From positions 124,001 through 188,000 of the forward strand of contig JAEUHZ010000021.1 of NCBI GenBank assembly GCA_016795205.1: 64,000 nt of DNA. The letters run 5' to 3'. Below, piece after piece: positions 35,870 to 44,420 of the stretch (position 1 is the stretch's first letter; each line of letters begins with the position of its first letter). The DNA comes from Planctomycetota bacterium (GTDB taxonomy: Bacteria; Planctomycetota; UBA1135; GCA-002686595). The position numbers and the translations under genes were made by a program. The notes under the pieces are model-generated. The model was not told the origin of the DNA, ran no database searches, and saw only the letters and a list, made by a program, of their open reading frames with translations.

Positions 35870-35908
35870 GCCCCGCGGAGCCTAGCGGGGCGTCCGCCGC
35901 GACGCGAA

Positions 35909-36874
35909 TCAGCGGCGCAGCCGGAAGCGTCCGCCGCCGAGCGGCTCGGCCTTGAGCTCCGTGCCGTTCAGCATGTGCGGCACCTGCCGCCGCCGGTGGA
36001 TGTCGTAGATGCTGCGCAGGTAGATCTCGCCCAGCGCCGGGTTCGAGAAGATCGGCGTGTAGTAGATGCAGTTCTCGAAGTAGTAGTGCGTGACCTGCGA
36101 CTTCCGCGTGCGCGACTTGTCGAGGATCGGGCTGCCGCCGTGGACCAGGTTCGCGGCCCACACCAGCGCGCCGCCCTTCTTCACCGTGAGCTGCTTGACG
36201 GGCAAGTCGTGCAGCTCGACCAGCGCTTCCAGGTACTTCTCGTACTGCGCGTAGCTCGCTCCGAGCTTGGCGCCTGCGTCCTCGCCCCACAACCCGAGGT
36301 GGTCGAGCTGCACCTCGCTGTACTTGTGGCTGCCCGGCACGTAGCGCAGCGGGCCGTTCTCCGGCGTGGCGTCCTCGAGCGCGACCCAGACACCGCACAT
36401 GAAGCGGGCCGGGATGCTGGAGAAGTGCATCGCGTCCGAATGCAGGCTCTGCTCGGTCCCCGGCACGAAGTTCAGCGTCTGGAACGGGATCGGCTCGCGC
36501 ATGTAGAGCAGCTTCAGCACGCGCAGGATCGAAGGGTGGCAGGCCAGCCGCCGCACGGGATCGCTGACGTACCAGGCGTCCTGCTTGCGCGAGGGGTCGC
36601 GCTTCAAGAGCTCGCGCAGCTCGACGGGCGCCTCGGGGAACTCCGACCGAGGGTCGAAGAGGCGCGGATACTCGGCCAGCACCTCGTCGATCAGGGACTC
36701 CTCGGCGGCGGGCTCCAGGACGACGTAGCCGTCCTCGTGGAACTTGCGCGCCAGGGCGGCGTCCGCGGGAGTGAGTTGCGCGTGCTCGAGGAGCTGGTCG
36801 AAGAACGGCGACTCGACCCACGGGCAGTTCATCGCGTGCGGGTCTTCGAGAAAGCGGCGGGCGGCGGCGTCCAT
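35909..36874 (-). CDS. Phytanoyl-CoA dioxygenase (PhyH) family oxygenase
   Basis: The 321-residue protein is an Fe(II)/2-oxoglutarate oxygenase of the PhyH family. The iron-binding HxD is near residues 145-147 in SLHSDAMHF. The distal His is in ANLVHGGSP and the 2-oxoglutarate-binding Arg is in SRTRKSQVTHYYF. The substrate-binding front part contains FHEDGYVVLEP, and the strand pair CGVWVALEDATPENGPLRYV and PGSHKY is characteristic. Substrates in the family range from phytanoyl-CoA to ectoine and small antibiotics and cannot be read from the sequence. The ATG at 36874 opens the recognisable protein; 42 further in-frame codons upstream are not conserved in character. CTAGAG lies about 16 bases before the start. 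Confidence 0.82.
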   Translation of the reverse strand: MDAAARRFLEDPHAMNCPWVESPFFDQLLEHAQLTPADAALARKFHEDGYVVLEPAAEESLIDEVLAEYPRLFDPRSEFPEAPVELRELLKRDPSRKQDAWYVSDPVRRLACHPSILRVLKLLYMREPIPFQTLNFVPGTEQSLHSDAMHFSSIPARFMCGVWVALEDATPENGPLRYVPGSHKYSEVQLDHLGLWGEDAGAKLGASYAQYEKYLEALVELHDLPVKQLTVKKGGALVWAANLVHGGSPILDKSRTRKSQVTHYYFENCIYYTPIFSNPALGEIYLRSIYDIHRRRQVPHMLNGTELKAEPLGGGRFRLRR

Positions 36875-37018
36875 GGCGGAGGGCGTGGGGGCTCTAGGGC
36901 CGAAGATGCTCGCATGCGTCGCGCGCGTCGCCAAGCGTGGCGCAACCCTGACCGGCACGGAAGCTGCGCGGAAACGCGTCAGCGCGGACGCCTGGCCCAC
37001 GCCCGTCTCCCCGTGGGC

Positions 37019-38869
37019 TCAGCGCGCGCTCGCGCCAAATGCCGCGCGCACGGCTTCCACCCCGCCCACGACGGAGAGCTCCAGCAAGCTGGCGTCGAGG
37101 TCCAGGGTGAGCTCGGTTCCCGGCGCGGGCCACAAGGTGAAGTCGCGATCGCTGGAGAACACGAGGAGACCGATGCGCGCGCCCTTGGGCACGACCTGGT
37201 CATCGGGCTCGAGGTCGAACACGACGTCGTAGAACTGGCCCGGCTCGAGCGGCTCGCTGCGCTCGAGCGACGTACGATTCTGCGGGTCGGCCCAGCCGCG
37301 GGTGATCACGTTCGAGGTGATCTTGACGCGCTCGCCGTCCTGCCAGGGCAAGGCCACGAGCCACACGGACAAGTTCGCCGCGGGCTTGTTGGCGGCGAGG
37401 CGCAGCGCGATCCGCGGCGTGCCCGAGAGGTGCAAGGGTGCCTGGAGCTCGGGGGTCGCGTAGAGCAGGCGGTGCGGCGATTCCGCGGCCTTCGCCAGCG
37501 CCGCACCCGAATGCGTGACGTCGTCCACCAGCGTCTCGCGCCCCTGGCCGCTCGTCGCGGCCAGCTCCAGTCCACCGACGCGCGCGCCGCCGGCACGCGG
37601 ATGGAGCGCGACCGCACGTGCCTCGGGGTGCGGGTAGTCCGGGTAGGGCGTGGGGTCCGTGCGCTTGGCATCCTCGCGCACGATCCAGGCACGCGGGTCC
37701 TGCTCGACGCCGTTCTCGACCCCGTGGAGGTAGCGCGTGAACCAGCGGTTGATCCGCGCGAAGGGCGGGTCGCCCCCGTGCCCGCCTTGGTGCAGGTAGA
37801 TCTGGACCGGGACGCCCGCCTCCTTGAGCGCGGCATACATGCGAATCGAGTGCGAGGGCATCACGTTCCAGTCGTTGAGCCCGTGCGCGAAGAGCGTCGC
37901 GGCCCGCACGCCCGCGAGCTGCGTCCCGTAGTCGCGCCCGCGCCAGAAGTCGTTGTAGTCGCCCGTGGCCCGGTCCTGGTTGCGCGCCATCTCCAGGTCG
38001 CGCACGTTCGCGTTGCACCACTCGCGCCGCTCGGGCGGGCCGCTGTGCACGAAGTCGTAGAGGACGTCGATATCCTCGCCCATGTACCCGCCCGGATGCC
38101 GCACGAGCCCGTTCGAGCGGTAGTAGTGGTAGTACGACGTGTTCGGCGCGACGGGCACGATCGCCGCGAGGCCCTCGACGCCGGTGGTCGCCGCGGCGAG
38201 CGGCAGCGTCCCGTTGTACGACGTGCCGATCATCCCGACCTTGCCCGTGCACCAGCTCGCGACGACCTCCTCGGTTCCGTCGATCGTGGTGAAGCCCCGC
38301 GCGCGGCCGTTCAGCCAGTCGATGACGGCCTTGGGCGCCAGCGACTCGTTCTGGCCGCCGATCGTCGGGCAGCCCTGGGACATGCCGGTGCCGGGAGACT
38401 CGGAGTGCACGACGGCGAACCCGCGCGGCACCCAGGCCTCGACGAGCGAGCCCGAGATCCGCTCGCGCCGACCCTTGTGCGGGATCGCGGGCGCGGGCTT
38501 GCGCTCGGGCGGCGGCGCGCCGAGCTCCTGCGCGGGGCTCCAGAACCAGTCGCGCGAGTCCGGCGCGGTGCCGGCGAAGTAGGGGCTCGTCTCGTAGACC
38601 ACCGGGACCTTCAGACCCTCGGTCTCCGTCTGCTTGGGTCGCGTGACCGCGACGTGCAGCCGGTCGGGCCGGCCGTCGCCGTCGGAATCGAAAGGTGCTT
38701 CGACCCACAGGTCGTGCCGGATCCACTCCTTGGGGTCCTTGAAGGCCGCGACGACCTGCGCCTCGCCGCCTTCGAAGACCGGGGCGGCGGGCGCGGGGCC
38801 TTGCGCCGAGAGTGACGTGGCGAGGGCGACGAGCGCCGACGCGCTCCAGGGTGCGGTGCGGTGGAGCAT
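37019..38869 (-). CDS. CocE/NonD-type hydrolase, X-Pro dipeptidyl-peptidase-like, exported
   Basis: The 616-residue protein has a signal peptide (SASALVALATSLSAQG), an alpha/beta-hydrolase domain and a C-terminal jelly roll, the layout of X-Pro dipeptidyl-peptidase (S15) and cocaine esterase. The catalytic serine is near residue 217 in GMIGTSYNG, the Asp in FAHGLNDWNV and the His in HQGGHGGDPP. The S15 features RGFAVVHSESPGTGMSQG and VIDWLNGRARGF are present. Members cleave X-Pro dipeptides from peptides or hydrolyse acyl esters. The length (about 600) and the tolerance of the YxYxxS region fit the PepX side. TATCTT lies six bases before the ATG and there is no Shine-Dalgarno sequence. The gene is divergent from the unknown gene at 39011, with a 141-base gap. 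Confidence 0.82.
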   Translation of the reverse strand: MLHRTAPWSASALVALATSLSAQGPAPAAPVFEGGEAQVVAAFKDPKEWIRHDLWVEAPFDSDGDGRPDRLHVAVTRPKQTETEGLKVPVVYETSPYFAGTAPDSRDWFWSPAQELGAPPPERKPAPAIPHKGRRERISGSLVEAWVPRGFAVVHSESPGTGMSQGCPTIGGQNESLAPKAVIDWLNGRARGFTTIDGTEEVVASWCTGKVGMIGTSYNGTLPLAAATTGVEGLAAIVPVAPNTSYYHYYRSNGLVRHPGGYMGEDIDVLYDFVHSGPPERREWCNANVRDLEMARNQDRATGDYNDFWRGRDYGTQLAGVRAATLFAHGLNDWNVMPSHSIRMYAALKEAGVPVQIYLHQGGHGGDPPFARINRWFTRYLHGVENGVEQDPRAWIVREDAKRTDPTPYPDYPHPEARAVALHPRAGGARVGGLELAATSGQGRETLVDDVTHSGAALAKAAESPHRLLYATPELQAPLHLSGTPRIALRLAANKPAANLSVWLVALPWQDGERVKITSNVITRGWADPQNRTSLERSEPLEPGQFYDVVFDLEPDDQVVPKGARIGLLVFSSDRDFTLWPAPGTELTLDLDASLLELSVVGGVEAVRAAFGASAR

Positions 38870-39010
38870 GCCCCGAAGATAGCGCCAGGGCGCGACGGAC
38901 GGGTGCGCGCTTCGGCGGCGGACCGTGTGCCCCGTCGATCCGGGGGCCAGTACCGACGCGGGCGGGCCGTCGTAGCAAGTCAGGGTCGGATCACTAGGAT
39001 CCTGCCTGGG

Positions 39011-40690
39011 ATGAGCACGAGCGCGCGCCTCGCCGAACTCGAGCGCCTTCGCGCCCGCTTCGGCGGCGGTGAGGCTGCGCGCAAGCTCGAACTCCTGGCC
39101 GAGCTCGAACGCGCACGCCTGCCGAGCGCCAAGGCCGTGGAGCGCCTGCACGAGACGTTGTGCTTCCTGCGCGCGTACCCCGACGACGAGCGCGTGCTGC
39201 TGCAGGTCGTGGGGATGCTGGAGCGCTTCCACCGGCGTGCGGACTTGCGGGGGCACCGCCCGCTGCTCGCGGACACCGGCATCGCGGGCACGCGGCTCTC
39301 GTTCTCGTTCTTCGCGGATACTGCGCGCTGGCTCTCGCGGCGGCTCCCGGGCGCGCTGCGCGTGGCGTGGAGTGGCTACGAGCAGGCCGACCGCCTGCTC
39401 GAGCGCCTGCCGCTGCTCGTGACCTGGCCGGAGACGCCGGGACTCGACGAGGTCGACATGTCGGCGCGCGCCTGGGTGCGCCGCCTGGCCGGGCCGGGGA
39501 CCAGCGACGCGGACTTCCTGATCCGGCGCGTGTTCGCGCTGGCCGGGACGCACGCGGAGCAGGAGCTGTTCTTCGACGAGCTGGGCCTGGACTTCGACCT
39601 GGACCTGTCGCCCGAGCGCGGCGCGCCCTCGCGCACGCGCGCGCTCGCGCCGGAGCGACCGGTGCACTACCAGCGCGGGCCCCTGCGGCGGGAACGGCCG
39701 GACCTGCGTGCGGAGCTGCGTCGCCCGGCGCGGGAGCGGCCGGTGGATGCACGGACCGGCGAGCAGCTCATCGATCTGGCGCGTGAGTCCATGGTCCTGC
39801 GCCATCGCGACCTCGACGCGTTCGCCTACGGCGATCCGCGCGACGTGCGCCTGTTCGACTGCGGCGACGGGCTCGAGCTGGCCGTCATCGGCGTCAAGCC
39901 CGAGCGACGGCTGCTGCTGGAGGCCGTGTACGCCTATCTGACGCTGAAGAACGGCGTGCCGATCGGCTACGTGCTGACGAGCGGCTTCTTCCAGAGCTCC
40001 GAGATCGCCTACAACGTGTTCGACACGTTTCGCGGTGGCGAGGCGGGCGTGATCTACGGCCGCGTGGTCGGCGTGACGCGGCAGCTCTACGGCTCCGACA
40101 CGTTCACGATCTACCCGTACCAGCTCGGCGGGCAGGGCAACACCGAAGGCCTGGCCTCGGGCTCGTGGTGGTTCTACCAGAAGCTCGGCTTCCGGGCGCG
40201 CGACCCGGGCGTGCTGGCGACGATGCGGCGCGAGCTCGCGCGCTTGGCACGCGACCCGCGCCACCGCACGCCGCTCGCGACGCTGCGCGAGATCGCCGAG
40301 CACAACGTCTATTGGTCCGCAGGTCGCACGCGCGACGACGTGATCGGCGTGTTCGCGCTCGCGAACCTGGGCTTGGCCGTCACGGACTTCCTCGCGCGCC
40401 GCTTCGGTGCCGATCGCGAGCGTGGCCTCGAGACCTGCGCCGACGAGGCCGCGCGGCTGTGTGGGCTGCGCGGCTGGCGCCGCTGGCCGGCCGAGCAGGC
40501 GCTGTGGTGGCGGCGCTGGAGCCCGCTCGTGCTGCTCCTGCCGGGCGTCGAGCGTTGGAGTGCGCGCGACCGAGCGGACCTCGTGGCCGTGGTGCGTGCG
40601 AAGGGCGGGCGGCGCGAGTCCGACTACGTGCGGCTCCTCGACGGTCACGCGCGGCTCCGCCGGGCCTTGCGGGCGCTGGCGCGCGCCTGA
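39011..40690 (+). CDS. Conserved protein of unknown function, GNAT-like core
   Basis: The 559-residue protein is not one I can name. The N-terminal 170 residues are Arg- and Leu-rich helices (ARLAELERLRARF, RLHETLCFLRAYPDDERVLL). Residues about 255-400 are the most conserved-looking part. They contain FAYGDPRDVRLFDCGDGLEL, TLKNGVPIGYVLTSGFF and SSEIAYNVFDTFRGGEAG. A later stretch, GSDTFTIYPYQLGGQGNTEG, is followed by SGSWWFYQKLGFRARD. The last pattern resembles the C-terminal beta-alpha-beta end of GNAT acyltransferases. The C-terminal 130 residues are again helical and basic. No signal peptide or membrane segment is seen, so it is probably cytoplasmic. TAGGAT lies ten bases before the ATG. 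A protein-modifying or sugar-acyl transferase is possible but unsupported. Confidence 0.6.
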   Translation: MSTSARLAELERLRARFGGGEAARKLELLAELERARLPSAKAVERLHETLCFLRAYPDDERVLLQVVGMLERFHRRADLRGHRPLLADTGIAGTRLSFSFFADTARWLSRRLPGALRVAWSGYEQADRLLERLPLLVTWPETPGLDEVDMSARAWVRRLAGPGTSDADFLIRRVFALAGTHAEQELFFDELGLDFDLDLSPERGAPSRTRALAPERPVHYQRGPLRRERPDLRAELRRPARERPVDARTGEQLIDLARESMVLRHRDLDAFAYGDPRDVRLFDCGDGLELAVIGVKPERRLLLEAVYAYLTLKNGVPIGYVLTSGFFQSSEIAYNVFDTFRGGEAGVIYGRVVGVTRQLYGSDTFTIYPYQLGGQGNTEGLASGSWWFYQKLGFRARDPGVLATMRRELARLARDPRHRTPLATLREIAEHNVYWSAGRTRDDVIGVFALANLGLAVTDFLARRFGADRERGLETCADEAARLCGLRGWRRWPAEQALWWRRWSPLVLLLPGVERWSARDRADLVAVVRAKGGRRESDYVRLLDGHARLRRALRALARA

Positions 40691-40826
40691 TCCGCGCCGT
40701 GGGGTCGGGTCGACCAGGCGTCGGCCCGCGAGAGCGATCGCGGTCACGGGCTCGAGCACGCCGGGGGCCTGCGGTTCGCATGGCCCCGTGAAAGAAGCAC
40801 GCCGGCCGCGGACACCTCAGGGGTCT

Positions 40827-40862
40827 GCCGCGCGCCCGTGGGTCCTGCCGCGGGCGCGCGGC
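40827..40862 (+). terminator. Perfect 12-bp hairpin ahead of the next gene
   Basis: GCCGCGCGCCCG at 40827-40838 pairs exactly with CGGGCGCGCGGC at 40851-40862 across a 12-base loop. It lies 137 bases after the stop of the preceding gene and ends about five bases before the GAGG ribosome binding site of the next one. It may terminate upstream transcription or control the leader of the gene at 40880. Confidence 0.4.
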
Positions 40863-40879
40863 CCCACGAGGTGCTCCCC

Positions 40880-43183
40880 ATGCTGATCCTTGCCCTGTTC
40901 CTCGCCCCGCTTTCGACGGCCGACCTGGCGACCGACCCGCAGGTGCTCCGTGCGCCATCGCCGGCGCGCGCCGCGGCTCATCGGGTCCTCCACGACCGCG
41001 ATCCCGAGGGGACCCTCTGGTCGCGGGGAGCCGACTGGAAGGCGGCGTTCGACCGTGGCGGGGCGGAGTTCACGCCGTACCTCGGCAGCACGGCGCCGCG
41101 GAACTTCCCACTGCGCTGCGCCCCGCCGAGCGTCACGGTGGGTGGGCTGCCGGTCGCGCTCGACACGCTCGCCGTTCCGCGGCGCACGGCAGACGTCGTG
41201 CGCTTCGACCGCGGTTCCATCGCGGAGCTCTACCTGCTGTCCACGGGCGGCTTGGAGCAGCAGTTCGTGCTGGAGCGGCCGCTCGGCGCCGGTGAGATCG
41301 TGATCCGCATCCCGGTCGAGACCGAGCTCGAGCCGGTCGTGCAGGGCGCTGAGCTGCGCTTCGGGAACGCGCTGGGCGGCGTGATCTACGGCGGGGCGAC
41401 GGCCATCGACGCGGCCGGGCGTGCCACGCCGCTCGTGCGGAGCTACGACGCCGGCACGATCGTGATCGAGGTGCCCTCCAGCCTGGCGCGCGAGGCCGCG
41501 TACCCGCTGACGATCGACCCGCTCATGAGCGCGTTCGGAGTCTGGTCGGGATCGGCACGCGAGGAGTCCTCGCCCGACGTCGCGGTCGACGCGGCGAGCG
41601 GGCTGTACCTGATCGTCACGCAGGTGCCGTTCAGCGCCGCGGACCACGACGTGCTGGCGGTGCTCGTGGACCGCGAAGGCACGCCCGTGCCCGGCAGCGA
41701 GGTGGCCGTCGACCTCACGAGCGCGTACTGGGCCACGCCGCGCTGCGCCAGCGTGGGCTTCGGTTCCCAGTTCGGCATTGCGGCCGCGGTCGGGCTGCCC
41801 GGGTCGGGTGCGCGACAGATCGCCTGCCGCGTGCTCTCCGCTGGAGCGCTCTCGACGACGCTGTTCGTCAGCGACGCGGACGAGCCCGATGCCTCGGCGC
41901 CGGACATCGGCGGCTGTGACCAGTCGTTCGTGCCCGCTCAGCGCTTCCTGGTCGTGTGGGAGTCGCGTGACGGGAGTGGCGACGCCGACATCCGCGCGCG
42001 GCAGGTGCGCGTCGACGGCACGCCGAACTCGGCCGTGCTGGCCGTCGCGGTCGATCCCGCGCAGCACGACGAGCGGCCCCAGGTCTCGTCCGGTTCCTTC
42101 AGCGGCGAGCACGACGTGGTCTGGCAGCGGCGCCTGGCGGCGCAGGATCACGACATCATGGCGGCCCGCATCGGAATCGATGCGACGCTGCTCGTTCCGC
42201 CCACGGCCCTCACTGTGGGCATCGAGGACGACACGAATCCGGCCATCTCGAGCCCCGCGGCAGGCGCAGGCATCGGGGTCGGCCGCATGGTCGCCTTCGA
42301 GCGCGATGCGGGTGGACAGCGCAACGTGGTCGCGGCCAGGCTCGCTCCGAACCAGGTGCTGGAGAACGCCGTCGAGGTCAGCCTGCTCGACCCGGCCTCG
42401 GAGCCCTTCGATCAGTTCGCGCCGATGATCGAGGTCGATGGCCAGCAGCACGTGCTGGCCTGGTGCGAGTTCGACGGGAGCAGGACCCTGGTGCGCGTCG
42501 CCGAGTTCCACTCGTGCGTGTTCGAGCCCGTGCTGGGCGGCGTGACGCGCGCATTGGCGTCAACGGCGGCGTCCGAAGCGCGCGAGCTGCGCGTCGCGGG
42601 CCGCATCGTGCCGCTGGGCGTCCCGCAGGGCGCGCTGCTGGTCTGGACGGACAGCGAGCCGGGTGCCCCGCGGGATCTGTTCGCGGCCCGCTGGGTCGCC
42701 GAGGCCGGCGTCCCGCCGCGTGCGTACTGCTTCGGCGACGGCAGTGGTACGGGTTGTCCCTGCGGCCACGTGGGCAGCGCCGGTCGCGGCTGCCCCAACT
42801 CCGTGAACCCAGCCGGCGCGCTGCTCGCCACGTTGGGCGTGGCGGCGCTCCTGGAGGAGACGCTGGTGCTGCAAGGCAGCGGCATGCCGCCGAACACGTC
42901 CTGCCTCTACTTCCAGGGCCAGTTCGCGCTCGCCCAGACGTTCGGCGACGGACTGCGCTGTGCGGGGGGGCCGGTCTTGCGACTGGGAACGAAGCTGAAT
43001 TCGGCGGGAGGCAGCTCGACCTACCCCGGTCCAGCCGACCTCCCCGTGTCCGTTCGCGGCGGCGTCCCGGCCCTGGGTGGGCGTCGCCACTACCAGGTCT
43101 GGTACCGCAACGCCGCGAGCTTCTGCACCAGCGCGACGTTCAACCTGTCGAACGGGGTGGAGGTCTGCTGGGTGCCGCGCTGA
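40880..43183 (+). CDS. Large secreted protein with propeller-like repeats and six-cysteine end domain
   Basis: The 767-residue protein has a short signal peptide (MLILALFLAPLSTADLA). Residues about 30-215 form a beta-rich N-terminal module of unknown kind (PEGTLWSRGADWKAAF, YPLTIDPLMS). Residues 220-610 contain repeats in the style of a beta propeller, with DVAVDAASGLYLIV, RFLVVWESRDGSGDADI, HDVVWQRR and HVLAWCEFDGS. The last 155 residues are the six-cysteine domain: YCFGDGSGTGCPCG, MPPNTSCLYFQG, FGDGLRCAGG, YQVWYRNAASFCT and FNLSNG. One extra cysteine sits before the YFQG motif in this copy. The ATG at 40880 is supported by GAGG eight bases upstream. The role is structural or binding; no active site is recognisable. 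Confidence 0.7.
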   Translation: MLILALFLAPLSTADLATDPQVLRAPSPARAAAHRVLHDRDPEGTLWSRGADWKAAFDRGGAEFTPYLGSTAPRNFPLRCAPPSVTVGGLPVALDTLAVPRRTADVVRFDRGSIAELYLLSTGGLEQQFVLERPLGAGEIVIRIPVETELEPVVQGAELRFGNALGGVIYGGATAIDAAGRATPLVRSYDAGTIVIEVPSSLAREAAYPLTIDPLMSAFGVWSGSAREESSPDVAVDAASGLYLIVTQVPFSAADHDVLAVLVDREGTPVPGSEVAVDLTSAYWATPRCASVGFGSQFGIAAAVGLPGSGARQIACRVLSAGALSTTLFVSDADEPDASAPDIGGCDQSFVPAQRFLVVWESRDGSGDADIRARQVRVDGTPNSAVLAVAVDPAQHDERPQVSSGSFSGEHDVVWQRRLAAQDHDIMAARIGIDATLLVPPTALTVGIEDDTNPAISSPAAGAGIGVGRMVAFERDAGGQRNVVAARLAPNQVLENAVEVSLLDPASEPFDQFAPMIEVDGQQHVLAWCEFDGSRTLVRVAEFHSCVFEPVLGGVTRALASTAASEARELRVAGRIVPLGVPQGALLVWTDSEPGAPRDLFAARWVAEAGVPPRAYCFGDGSGTGCPCGHVGSAGRGCPNSVNPAGALLATLGVAALLEETLVLQGSGMPPNTSCLYFQGQFALAQTFGDGLRCAGGPVLRLGTKLNSAGGSSTYPGPADLPVSVRGGVPALGGRRHYQVWYRNAASFCTSATFNLSNGVEVCWVPR

Positions 43184-43238
43184 AGGCCCAGTGGGCCGCG
43201 CGCGAGCGCGTCCGATCCCGAACGCTGCGCCGCAGGCG

Positions 43239-44117
43239 CTACTCGACGACGATCTTCGCGCTGACGAGCGACAGCGGCTTCGTCGTCTGCCCGGAGGGCT
43301 TCGTGCCGAAGCTCTCGAGCTTCTTCAGGTTGTCGAGCCCGGCGACGACCTCGCCGAAGATCGTGTGCTTGCCGTCGAGGTGCGGCGTGGGCACGAAGGT
43401 CAGGAAGAACTGGCTGCCGTCCGTGCCGGGGCCGGCGTTGGCCATGGAGAGCAGGCCGGGCTTGTCGTGCTTGACGCTGGGGGCGAACTCGCCCGCGTAC
43501 TTGTAGCCCGGGCTGCCGGTGCCGTTGCCGAGCGGGCAGCCACCCTGGGCCATGAAGCCCGGGATCACGCGGTGGAACGACAGCCCGTCGTAGAAGCCCA
43601 GCTCCGTGAGGAAGATCGTGCTCGACACGTGCATCGGCGCGACCTTGGGATCCAGGCGCACGCGGATCGGGCCCTCGCTCGTCGTGAGCTGCCAGAAGTA
43701 CGTGCGGGCCGGGTCGAACGTCAGCTTGGGCGGCAGGGCGAGCCGCGTCTTCCAGTTGGCCTTGGTCTTGTCGATCGTCAGCGCGGCGATGTGCGCGCGC
43801 ATCGCGGCGATCGCGGGGTCGACCGGGTTCGCATCCCCGGCGGTCGCGGCCGCCGCATCCGTCGCCTGAGCGGCAGCGTCGGCCGGCACGGCCTGCGCGT
43901 CCGTCTTGGCCGGGCCGGCGCTCGCGGCGGCAGGCTGCGCGGCCGACGTCGCCGCAGCCGGCTCGGCCGGCTTGGCCGTGTCCGTCGCGGCCGACCTCGC
44001 CGGAGCCGGAGCGGCGGGTGTCTCGGCCTGCGCCGCGGCCTTCGGCGGCGACGAAGCCGTGTCACAGGCGGTGAGCGGGAGGAGCACGAACGCGGCGGTC
44101 AGGATCGAAGGCATCAT
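43239..44117 (-). CDS. Cyclophilin-type peptidyl-prolyl isomerase lipoprotein
   Basis: The 292-residue protein begins with a lipoprotein signal whose lipobox is LTAC near residue 18. An Ala/Pro-rich linker of about 80 residues precedes a cyclophilin domain (residues about 140-290). Catalytic and substrate-binding parts are FHRVIPGFMAQGG with the key Arg and Gln, GSQFF and the LDGKHTIFGEV end. The residue that is Trp in human cyclophilin A (before LDGKH) is His here, as in cyclosporin-insensitive bacterial enzymes. It would catalyse proline isomerisation in exported proteins while tethered to a membrane. Two ATG codons stand together. TAGGCT lies six bases before the first, suggesting a leaderless message. 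It converges on the gene ending at 43183. Confidence 0.88.
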   Translation of the reverse strand: MMPSILTAAFVLLPLTACDTASSPPKAAAQAETPAAPAPARSAATDTAKPAEPAAATSAAQPAAASAGPAKTDAQAVPADAAAQATDAAAATAGDANPVDPAIAAMRAHIAALTIDKTKANWKTRLALPPKLTFDPARTYFWQLTTSEGPIRVRLDPKVAPMHVSSTIFLTELGFYDGLSFHRVIPGFMAQGGCPLGNGTGSPGYKYAGEFAPSVKHDKPGLLSMANAGPGTDGSQFFLTFVPTPHLDGKHTIFGEVVAGLDNLKKLESFGTKPSGQTTKPLSLVSAKIVVE

Positions 44118-44420
44118 CCCTAAAGCCTAGCGGCGCGCGGGTCCTCCCGGGAAGGGCTTCAGGTCCGTGGCGCTTCTTCGGGCCACGCGCCGTTCCGGCG
44201 CATTCGTGGTGTCGCCCGGGCCACGTGGGATTGGCCGGCTCCCCTCGCACCCCTTGTGCGGACCGTGTCTGCGCTCGACGTGCCGCTCCGCGAACCACAG
44301 GGTTGGCTGGCAGACTGGGTCGCGCGGGCGGGAGCGCGAACGCATTCAAGAGCGTGCAGCTCCTGGCCCCGGAACTCGTCATCGCCGCGATCCTGTACCT
44401 CATGCCGAGCTGATCCACGC
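44118..44420. other. Gene-free stretch upstream of the VIT-like gene
   Basis: This 303-base gap is shared by the divergent cyclophilin and VIT-like genes. The cyclophilin -10-like hexamer occupies 44124-44129 on the minus strand. A 19-codon hydrophobic reading from a GTG at 44354 to a TGA at 44413 ends just before the next gene, but it has no ribosome binding site or relatives that I recognise. Nothing else is supported. Confidence 0.4.

Noticed and set aside
37019..40759. A minus-strand frame of 1246 codons that extends the peptidase gene across the divergent unknown gene
   Set aside because: The part beyond 38869 is antisense to a well-supported gene and low in complexity; the peptidase has a clear signal peptide starting at 38869.
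44354..44413. A 19-codon hydrophobic reading just before the VIT-like gene
   Set aside because: There is no ribosome binding site, no recognisable relative, and such a reading is expected by chance. It could be a leader peptide, but nothing supports this.
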